A stretch of DNA of 15,891 bases. Origin: a bacterium. GTDB taxonomy: Bacteria > Desulfobacterota > DSWW01. Within the stretch, counting starts at the first letter, position 1; each line of letters starts with the position of its first letter. The stretch spans positions 1-15,891 of the forward strand of contig JAUWSZ010000006.1 of NCBI GenBank assembly GCA_030609865.1, given 5' to 3'. Under the pieces are notes generated by a model. It was given only the letters and a program-made list of their open reading frames with translations. It was not told the origin of the DNA and did not search any database. Below are positions 7,057 through 12,277 of this stretch, one piece after another. Made by a program: the position numbers and the translations under genes.

Positions 7057-7248
7057 GGACCTTACGAAATCGATGCGCTTCTGTGAAACACTCTCTTCGT
7101 CCGCAAGGGGGCCTCCTTGTATTTAGCGGGGATCAGGGATTTGTACGGGAGCAATAGCCTAGAACCGGAAGAGAGAGTCGTTGTTGTACATTCACAGAAC
7201 GAAAATCCAAACTACAGATTGCGGCGCCTTCAAAGGAGGAAACTGAAG

Positions 7249-7893
7249 ATGATTGATCAAATCAGGAAATTCATGCCGTTTTTATTGCTCCCAGCCATAG
7301 TGATGTTTGGCCTTTGGGGTTGTGGGGTCGGCCATGATGATATGGGGGGAACAGGAAGCGACGGATTGAGCATGCTGGAGCCGAGTATCCAAGCTTTGGA
7401 TAATCGCCTGCAATCCCACTATACGGCCGTCACAGGGGTCCTGAATTCCGCTGACGCGAGAAACGCTGCAACGCAAGGAATTCGATCTGGGGCGTATGCT
7501 GCGGTGCAGGATCTCGGTCTGATGGATGAAGACTGGCAAGCAATTCGTATGGAGACGGAGGATTACGGTCAAGACATGCACCGCATCTTGAACGATCTCG
7601 GAGAGACGGTGACCATGATTGGCGCCTGTCAGATGATGATGGGGGGTATGATGTTTGGCTCTCCGAATGCCGGGAATACATGTCCGTGTGAGCCCTACAT
7701 GGACACATCGACCGAAGAGCTTGAACAGCATATTGCCGAGATGCTTACCTGGATGGACCGAGAAGATCCATCGAGGCTCTGGGAAGAGATGGATAGCCAC
7801 TGGGGGGTGATGAGAACCGATATCCGGGACATGGGTTCCCATATGCGACAAGTTTATGGGTCCCAGGGAGGAGGCATGATGGGAATGATGTAG
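7249..7893 (+). CDS. Met-rich putative lipoprotein of unknown function, likely metal-related
   Basis: A 214-aa protein whose N-terminus is a lipoprotein signal: charged start, hydrophobic stretch 9-22, then LWGC with C25 as the predicted lipidation site. The family is not recognised. The mature part looks helical, with about twenty methionines clustered at QMMMGGMMFG (129-137) and at the end (GGGMMGMM), plus histidines and a CPC pair (C145, C147) and C127. Met/Cys/His richness, and Cus-type efflux and YHS genes nearby, suggest periplasmic binding of soft metals such as Cu(I) or Ag(I); this is inference. The start at 7249 has a strong AAAGGAGGA site at 7232-7240; an open extension from 7117 would bury the signal and is rejected. 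A sigma-54-like promoter stands upstream at 6950-6965. No terminator is obvious after the stop. Confidence 0.75.
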   Translation: MIDQIRKFMPFLLLPAIVMFGLWGCGVGHDDMGGTGSDGLSMLEPSIQALDNRLQSHYTAVTGVLNSADARNAATQGIRSGAYAAVQDLGLMDEDWQAIRMETEDYGQDMHRILNDLGETVTMIGACQMMMGGMMFGSPNAGNTCPCEPYMDTSTEELEQHIAEMLTWMDREDPSRLWEEMDSHWGVMRTDIRDMGSHMRQVYGSQGGGMMGMM

Positions 7894-7964
7894 AGAAAAC
7901 ACTGCTGAAAGCCACCAATAGCGTATTGATCTGCGAGTGAACTTCAAAGGAAAGGGGACAAACC

Positions 7965-8018
7965 ATGAAGAAGAGAGCCTTCATTGTAGAAGCCCCGCAG
8001 GAGATCGAAAGAGCATAA
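7965..8018 (+). CDS. 17-aa ORF with a good ribosome site, perhaps a truncated gene start
   Basis: ATG at 7965 is preceded by AAAGGAAAGGGG about 7 nt away and opens MKKRAFIVEAPQEIERA before a TAA at 8016. It lies 71 nt after the lipoprotein stop and could be co-transcribed with it. The start looks like a genuine gene start, but the product is too short to recognise; it may be a small protein or the head of a gene cut by a nonsense or frameshift mutation. Confidence 0.25.
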   Translation: MKKRAFIVEAPQEIERA

Positions 8019-8063
8019 GATGCGCATCCGTTGTACCACCTGGTATCTGTGAATGTGCTTGGG

Positions 8064-8192
8064 TTACGGATGGCACTCTCTCTTGCTCATTGCTTGCGAT
8101 GCATGTGGCGTACAGATGGGCCAAATTCTTGCCAAGATGCCGTCGATCGCAAAGGCAATTGCAACTATGGCGAGAAGGACAAGGAGAAGCAT
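8064..8192 (-). CDS. Possible 42-aa single-pass membrane peptide
   Basis: From ATG at 8192 (GGAG about 6 nt upstream) the frame encodes MLLLVLLAIVAIAFAIDGIL, then a polar tail with two cysteines and two histidines (ICTPHA, ECHP), ending at TAA 8064. The hydrophobic start is long enough for one membrane helix. It lies on the same strand as the methyltransferase, 244 nt beyond its stop. Plus-strand frames overlap it, and no family is recognised, so it is only a candidate. Confidence 0.3.
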   Translation of the reverse strand: MLLLVLLAIVAIAFAIDGILARIWPICTPHASQAMSKRECHP

Positions 8193-8396
8193 GATGACTC
8201 CATCAGAACGGCGGTTATATGACCCTGGGTTGTGTTGACCTCCCGATGCTTAAGAGCGAAAGCAAAGTATGTGCCTTCGTGCAAGGGTCGGCATGGAAAA
8301 AAGGAATCCTATTGAGAGGACAAGAGAAAACAGAAATAACGAATGCAGGAGTCTTGTGACAGGTTCTTGGGTTCTGAAGAATATGATTCACCTGCA

Positions 8397-8410
8397 GAAG
8401 AATATTCTTC
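8397..8410. repeat. Perfect 14-bp palindrome
   Basis: GAAGAATATTCTTC reads identically on both strands. A copy of its first nine bases (GAAGAATAT) occurs just upstream at about 8386-8394. It lies 26 nt beyond the methyltransferase stop. It could be a weak transcription-end hairpin or a protein binding site; no U-run supports a standard terminator. Confidence 0.5.
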
Positions 8411-8435
8411 ACTATTGAGTTCTTTCTGAGCATTT

Positions 8436-9467
8436 TTAACTCTCAACCTTGATGACCTTCACGATATCCATGTAGATGTTCTTGTGGGTCACAGGCTCCA
8501 GACCGGCCCTGAACACGTTTCCAACCGTATCCCGCGTAAGGTCAGGCCCCGCAGTCAAATGATTCATGGCTCTGAGCATGAAGGAGAGCAATGGGTTGCG
8601 CGACAACACGTGTTCGAACATTATGAGTGTGCCCCCTGGTTTGAGCATGCGCCGAATTTCCTCGAGCCCCCTCACGGGATCAGGCACAGAGCAGAATACG
8701 CATGAGGTGACGACCGAGTCGAAGGAGGTCGCGGGAAAAGGAGACCTCTGAATGTCTGACTGGATGAGGCGCACCGTTCCGCCGCATTTCATCGCCCTCT
8801 TTTTCGCCTTGTCCAACATCTTCTTGCTGATATCTACTGCGAAAAGCTCGATATCGGGCGGCATGAGCAGAAGATCTGTACCCGTGCCTGCACCGACGAA
8901 CAGAACCCTCCCCGATGCTTGTGAAAAAGCCTGCTTCTTTGCACCCCTCTGACGTCTTTCCGACCCCCAGAGTGCCATATCATAGAGTGCTGCAAGTCGA
9001 TCCCAAACCGCTGTCTTCTTCTCATGCTTGTTGGTTAGGAACTTCTTGTCAGATTCTTTCAAGAACTGGAGCAACTTCAGTCCCTTGGAACGGTAGTATC
9101 CGTTTAGAAGTGAGAAGAAGAACCATACGATCACTGCTGCGACTAAGCCCGGCTTGAGTTTGACCAAAGCGTCGCCGGTATCCATAACCCCGAGCATGGC
9201 TGCGAGCATGCCCGTCCACATTCCGTAAGTCATTGTTTCGAACATGCCGAGTGGGATTGCCACGAGGATAGTGAGAGGGGTCGCAAGGACCATTCCTATA
9301 GCCATTGCAAGAACCATCCTGGGGAACATGGGAAGAGACTGTCCCAGAAGAAGCGGAACCGTGGAAGCGATGAATACTCCTAGGATTCCAACAAAGAATA
9401 GGTCGCAAAGCGAATACAGACTTAGAGTCTTTTCGCCGGAAGGAAGGGTATTGCTTGTCGTCTCCAT
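8436..9467 (-). CDS. Membrane-anchored class I SAM methyltransferase (METTL7/UbiE-like)
   Basis: A 343-aa fusion. Residues ~20-122 contain about four membrane helices of an unrecognised domain (FFVGILGVFIASTVPLLLG; MVLAMAIGMVLATPL...; the last near VAAVIVWFFFSLL). Residues ~155-343 are a class I SAM methyltransferase: motif I VLFVGAGTGTD (188-198), the acidic end of strand 2 in ELFAVDISKKML (D212), QSDIQRSPFP (236-245), motif III region VVTSCVFCSVPDPVRGLEEI and MLKPGGTLIMFEHV (274-287). The CSV-P...EHV...LTRDT pattern resembles METTL7-type thiol methyltransferases and UbiE/PmtA-like lipid methyltransferases. The start at 9467 has AGAGGT upstream. A sigma-54-like promoter lies at 9601-9616 on this strand, divergent from the YHS gene. 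Substrate unknown: a thiol, a metal(loid), a quinone or a phospholipid are all possible. Confidence 0.85.
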   Translation of the reverse strand: METTSNTLPSGEKTLSLYSLCDLFFVGILGVFIASTVPLLLGQSLPMFPRMVLAMAIGMVLATPLTILVAIPLGMFETMTYGMWTGMLAAMLGVMDTGDALVKLKPGLVAAVIVWFFFSLLNGYYRSKGLKLLQFLKESDKKFLTNKHEKKTAVWDRLAALYDMALWGSERRQRGAKKQAFSQASGRVLFVGAGTGTDLLLMPPDIELFAVDISKKMLDKAKKRAMKCGGTVRLIQSDIQRSPFPATSFDSVVTSCVFCSVPDPVRGLEEIRRMLKPGGTLIMFEHVLSRNPLLSFMLRAMNHLTAGPDLTRDTVGNVFRAGLEPVTHKNIYMDIVKVIKVES

Positions 9468-9600
9468 TTCAAGTTACCTCTTTCGGGGTTCTCGTTCGAC
9501 GTATGATTGTTCTTGCTGTTGAGACACGGCCAGGAAAACGATTATGGGCAGACCCCATACCTTTTCGAGACGCATTTGATGCATCCGTGGCGAATCGCAC

Positions 9601-9616
9601 AGCACGAACTATGCCA
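9601..9616 (-). promoter_or_regulatory. Sigma-54 (RpoN) -24/-12 promoter candidate before the methyltransferase gene
   Basis: On the minus strand TGGCAT-AGTTC-GTGCT (9616 to 9601) matches TGGCAC-N5-TTGCW with exact GG-N10-GC spacing and a purine after the -24 box. Two of the scored bases differ. Transcription would start near 9590, about 120 nt before the methyltransferase ATG at 9467. Confidence 0.55.
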
Positions 9617-9667
9617 AGGGACATAACGGGCGCATTGTACGTGCCGACCTCAGAACCTCATTGGTCT

Positions 9668-9705
9668 TGTAGAATAGTCTCCACTCAGGATGTAGAATAG
9701 TCTCC
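9668..9705. repeat. Tandem 15-bp direct repeat, candidate upstream activating sequence
   Basis: TGTAGAATAGTCTCC occurs exactly at 9668-9682 and again at 9691-9705, a 23-bp period, close to two helical turns. It lies about 50-90 bp upstream of the minus-strand sigma-54-like promoter and about 105-145 bp upstream of the plus-strand one. This is the usual range for enhancer sites of sigma-54 activators and could serve both genes. Confidence 0.7.
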
Positions 9706-9767
9706 GCTTGTCCGTACTCTATCCAGCCTTCCACTCAACAAACTATTCCCCTCGACAGAATTAGTGT

Positions 9768-9786
9768 TTTAAGTCGACTACTTAAA
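9768..9786. promoter_or_regulatory. Short dyad near the YHS promoter
   Basis: TTTAAGT (9768-9774) and ACTTAAA (9780-9786) are exact inverted arms around CGACT; the inner AGTCGACT is itself a palindrome. It lies about 25 bp before the sigma-54-like box at 9811, so it could be an operator. The bound protein is unknown. Confidence 0.4.
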
Positions 9787-9810
9787 GGATTTTTTGAAAA
9801 GGAGGAGTGT

Positions 9811-9826
9811 TGGCACACCAAATGCT
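9811..9826 (+). promoter_or_regulatory. Sigma-54 (RpoN) -24/-12 promoter candidate before the YHS gene
   Basis: TGGCAC-ACCAA-ATGCT matches TGGCAC-N5-TTGCW with a perfect -24 hexamer, a purine at the next position, one mismatch in the -12 box and exact GG-N10-GC spacing. Transcription would start near 9838, about 95 nt before the ATG at 9933. It is the best of the three RpoN-like sites. It could also feed the Cus genes downstream if transcription runs through 10362-10732. Confidence 0.65.
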
Positions 9827-9932
9827 AATCTCCCCTAGACAAGATGCAGCCACAATTGACCATGGGATGGTTCGCAGGCTCAGACCATGGAGAATGAAAC
9901 GAAACAGATGCAGACAAGAAGGGAGTAAAGAC

Positions 9933-10361
9933 ATGAGGACAGAGAAAACCACAAGGTTCTATCTTACAGGCATTCTATCACTTGCAGTCATTCTCACTGT
10001 GTACGGAGGAGGCGTCCTCGCGCAACAGGAAGGGCAACCGCAGAAGGTCTGTCCTATCCTGGGAGGCGAAATAGACAAATCTGCCTACGTGGACTACGAG
10101 GGAAGACGTGTATACTTCTGCTGTCCGGGGTGCAAGGCGACCTTCTTGGAGAACCCTGACAAGTACATTGAAGATATGGAGTCCAAAGGGATTGTTCTGG
10201 AAAAGGCACCTCAGGCAAAGGCGGGAGATAAGCCCGAGCACAGGAGCGATCGGGGAGAGGACCATTCCAGCATGGGGGACATGGGGACGACCACATGCAT
10301 GGTGGAAGCATGCCTTAGTGGTCCATTTCATAAGTACGGTCACGTATTCAACGTTGGATAA
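9933..10361 (+). CDS. Secreted YHS-domain protein with a Cys/His/Met-rich tail
   Basis: A 142-aa protein with a Sec signal peptide (hydrophobic ~9-28, likely cleavage after VLA at residue 30) and a YHS domain at ~38-82. The domain shows KVCPILGGEIDKSAYVDYEG, then VYFCCPGCKATFLENPDKYI, with C40, C63, C64 and C67 as probable metal ligands. YHS domains occur in copper-handling ATPases and periplasmic proteins (family knowledge). The tail after ~95 is charged and low-complexity, with histidines, HSSMGDMG, two more cysteines (C122, C127) and HKYGH. A role as periplasmic metal carrier or sensor feeding the Cus system is inferred from position. The start at 9933 has GGGAG 7 nt upstream. The last ~25 residues are unlike the usual YHS proteins and lead directly into a repeat element, so the original C-terminus may have been altered. 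Confidence 0.82.
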   Translation: MRTEKTTRFYLTGILSLAVILTVYGGGVLAQQEGQPQKVCPILGGEIDKSAYVDYEGRRVYFCCPGCKATFLENPDKYIEDMESKGIVLEKAPQAKAGDKPEHRSDRGEDHSSMGDMGTTTCMVEACLSGPFHKYGHVFNVG

Positions 10362-10370
10362 AGGCCGGAT

Positions 10371-10458
10371 ATTGCGAGAGTCAGCGAAGCCCCCAGCCTT
10401 ACTGGCAAGAGAACACGAAGCTTGGAGATTGCTTCGGTCGCTGTCGCTCCCTCGCAAT
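10371..10458. repeat. Imperfect inverted-repeat element ending in ATTGCGAG / CTCGCAAT
   Basis: The ends are exact 8-bp inverted repeats: ATTGCGAG (10371-10378) and CTCGCAAT (10451-10458). Inside, GCGAAGC near the left end pairs loosely with GCTTCGGTCGCTGTCGC near the right. The right part (GATTGCTTCGG...CTCCCTCGCAATG) resembles a class of short interspersed repeats I recall from several bacterial genomes. It begins 10 nt after the YHS stop. Confidence 0.55.
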
Positions 10459-10519
10459 GTCCGCAATTAAGGTGACCGTATTTGTGTGCACAGGTACTTA
10501 GCTGAGTAGGCCACCCTGG

Positions 10520-10549
10520 TTGTTAAGAATTTCCTTGTGGATTTATAGG
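10520..10549 (+). promoter_or_regulatory. Tentative sigma-70 promoter of the cus operon
   Basis: TTGTTA (10520-10525) and TATAGG (10544-10549) are separated by 18 nt, each with four of six consensus bases. They lie about 180 nt before the first cus gene. The evidence is weak. Confidence 0.25.
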
Positions 10550-10732
10550 GAATCCTGTAAATGGAGTTTATGTTCACTGAGCGGCATGTCTCCTCTTTGG
10601 TTGGTCTAGACGATCAACAACAAGTAGACCGGGAAGTACGAAACCAAGGGGGATGACCGTTCAGGCCTTAAAGACTGGCCAAGAAGAAGTAGTGCGACAT
10701 GGGCCCATGTTCAGACGGAGGTTTTCCGGAAG

Positions 10733-12277
10733 ATGATGAACAGAACTCAATGGAAGCGAAGACAATGCTTGCTGGTCTTGTTCGTCCTCACGATCGTGCT
10801 GTCTCTCCCATTACGGCAGACAGATAGGGCAAATGCATCTTCCTCGGACCGGGAGAGAAGCCCAGAAGCCGGGCAGCAGTGGGAGACGGAGAATCCCGAA
10901 GGCATGGGAACCCAGGTACGTTCGGACCTCGGCATCGCTCCCCTTCGAATCGAGAAATCGTGGAGGAACTACAAGCGAATCCCCGGCCTGTTCCAGGAGA
11001 TGGCTGAGGAGCCGGAGGGATTTTTCTCCCTGGCGTCTCCGGCCCTCAGAGATCTTGTGAAAACAGCCCTCAAAGATAATCCGGAACTGAAAGAGGCTGA
11101 AGCAGCGTGGAAAGCGTCACTTAAGAAGGCACGAGTGGTCTCTGCACTGCCCGATCCCAATCTGGCCGTGACAGCGTTCCTGGAGAGTGTGGAGACACGT
11201 GTGGGTCCGCAGGAGGCCGTCTTGATTTTCACGCAGAAGCTCCCGTGGTTCGGCAAACTCTCGGCCGCTGGGCAAGCCGCCCTGGAGGAGGCCCTGGAGA
11301 AAGCCTGGACATGGCGAAGCCTCCAGCGGGAGACCGTCTTGCAGGTGAAGAAGATCTTTTATGATCTTGTCTATCTGTTCGAGTCCCTGAAGATCACAGA
11401 CGAGGACATTTCCACACTCCGCAGGTACGAAGCGATAGCCCTGACCCGCTATGCAACAGGAAAAGGCATCCAGCAGAACGTGGTGAAGGTCCAGAGCGAG
11501 ATCACGAGGCTCAATGAGCGGAGAATTATCCTCCTTCGCCAGCGGGACGTTGCGCGCAGAGAACTGGCCAGGCTGGTCGGCAGCCCTCTCCGTAAGGTTG
11601 AGCTGGAAATCGAGGACCAACCTCTCCCGAATGCCTCCGTGCGACTCGAGGATTTGTACGCCAAGGTCCGTGAGAACAGGGAAGAACTCCAGGCCCGTCT
11701 CCACGCTGTCCGCTCCAGCCGTCAAGCGGTGCGGTTGGCGAAGAAGCAGTACTGGCCGGATTTCAACCTTGGTTTCAACTACATCGTCGTGGGCGACCGG
11801 AAAGACCCTGCGGGGCTCCTTAGCCCGCCGGAGGATAACGGTAAGGACGCAATCGGAGTTCTCGCCAGTATCAATCTCCCCATCTGGTATCACAAACTGC
11901 GCGCGGGTGTAGATGAGGCACGGCTGAAGGAATATCGTGCGAGGGCCGCTTACGCGAGGCAAGAGGACCGTGTTCTCTTTGAACTTCAGGATGCCTATAT
12001 CAACCTCGAAAGCTTGCGGGAGCAATTGGACCTCTATCGTCATGCTTTGATTCCTCAGGCAGAACAGTCCCTGGTGTCTTCTGAGGCTGCGTATGAAACC
12101 GGGAAATTGACTTTCTTGGAATTGCTGGACAGCGAGCGGTTCTTGCTGAATGTCCGATACGGGCACGCAAAAATAAGATCCGACTACTTGATTGCTCAGG
12201 CAAACATGGAGAGGGCGCTCGGGACTCGTTATCCGGAGAAGACGGAAAAAACTGCGACAGTGGGGACCTTACCATGA
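10733..12277 (+). CDS. cusC: TolC-family outer-membrane channel of a Cus-type efflux system
   Basis: A 514-aa outer-membrane efflux protein that would form the exit duct of the tripartite pump. A signal peptide (~10-36, likely cleavage after ANA) lacks a lipobox Cys, unlike E. coli CusC, which is lipidated. The mature part shows the two-repeat helical/beta architecture of the family: a first repeat with ALKDNPELKEAEAAWKASLK and VLIFTQKLPWFGKLSAAG, and a second with VRLAKKQYWPDFNLGFNYIV and ASINLPIWYHKLRAGVDEA. Near the end AYETGKLTFLELLDSERFLL is a typical signature. ATG occurs at both 10733 and 10736; ACGGAGG at 10715-10721 is slightly far from either, so the exact start is unsure. The stop overlaps the cusB start by four bases (ATGA), implying translational coupling. 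Confidence 0.88.
   Translation: MMNRTQWKRRQCLLVLFVLTIVLSLPLRQTDRANASSSDRERSPEAGQQWETENPEGMGTQVRSDLGIAPLRIEKSWRNYKRIPGLFQEMAEEPEGFFSLASPALRDLVKTALKDNPELKEAEAAWKASLKKARVVSALPDPNLAVTAFLESVETRVGPQEAVLIFTQKLPWFGKLSAAGQAALEEALEKAWTWRSLQRETVLQVKKIFYDLVYLFESLKITDEDISTLRRYEAIALTRYATGKGIQQNVVKVQSEITRLNERRIILLRQRDVARRELARLVGSPLRKVELEIEDQPLPNASVRLEDLYAKVRENREELQARLHAVRSSRQAVRLAKKQYWPDFNLGFNYIVVGDRKDPAGLLSPPEDNGKDAIGVLASINLPIWYHKLRAGVDEARLKEYRARAAYARQEDRVLFELQDAYINLESLREQLDLYRHALIPQAEQSLVSSEAAYETGKLTFLELLDSERFLLNVRYGHAKIRSDYLIAQANMERALGTRYPEKTEKTATVGTLP

Larger units (their letters stand above)
6639..7248. other. Intergenic region between kinase and lipoprotein genes
   Basis: A 610-nt AT-rich divergent gap. 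It holds a candidate kinase promoter (6717-6746, minus), a 28-bp dyad (6783-6810), a sigma-54-like promoter (6950-6965, plus) and a doubtful 30-codon minus-strand frame (6964-7056). The frame from 7117 joined to the lipoprotein is open but lacks a ribosome site. The remaining sequence shows no recognisable gene. Confidence 0.6.
7894..8435. other. Intergenic region between lipoprotein and methyltransferase genes
   Basis: A 542-nt gap between convergent genes. It contains a 17-codon plus-strand frame with a good ribosome site (7965-8018), a 42-codon minus-strand frame for a hydrophobic peptide (8064-8192) and a perfect 14-bp palindrome (8397-8410). Other overlapping open frames show no recognisable protein. 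The region may be the remains of one or two degraded small genes. Confidence 0.5.
9468..9932. other. Divergent regulatory region between methyltransferase and YHS genes
   Basis: A 465-nt gap between genes transcribed away from each other. It holds two opposed sigma-54-like promoters (9601-9616 minus; 9811-9826 plus), a tandem 15-bp repeat between them (9668-9705) and a short dyad (9768-9786). Open frames crossing it lack recognisable protein features. An in-frame GTG (9807) and ATG (9822) upstream of the YHS start are not used, because they would place 37 or more residues before its signal peptide. Confidence 0.6.
10362..10732. other. Intergenic region before the Cus operon
   Basis: A 371-nt gap. 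It holds a repeat-like element (10371-10458), a weak sigma-70-type promoter (10520-10549) and a weak stem at about 10595-10648 (TTGGTT/AACCAA and GGTCTA/TAGACC). No GG-N10-GC sigma-54 box was found here by reading every GG on the plus strand, unlike the regions before the three accessory genes. Confidence 0.5.

Noticed and set aside
8071..8087. A sigma-54-like TGGCAC ... TTGCT on the plus strand
   Set aside because: The GG to GC spacing is 11 rather than 10, which RpoN promoters rarely tolerate, and no convincing gene follows.
7937..8238. Overlapping plus-strand frames of 60-85 codons
   Set aside because: They compete with each other, lack good starts and show no recognisable protein; only the 17-codon frame at 7965 has a convincing ribosome site.
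10595..10648. Weak bulged stem in the cusC leader
   Set aside because: Two 6-bp pairings separated by unequal gaps; this is common by chance and matches no known riboswitch.
11117..12166. 349-codon open frame antisense to cusC
   Set aside because: No ribosome site or domain; the plus-strand frame is a clear TolC-family gene, so this is an antisense shadow.
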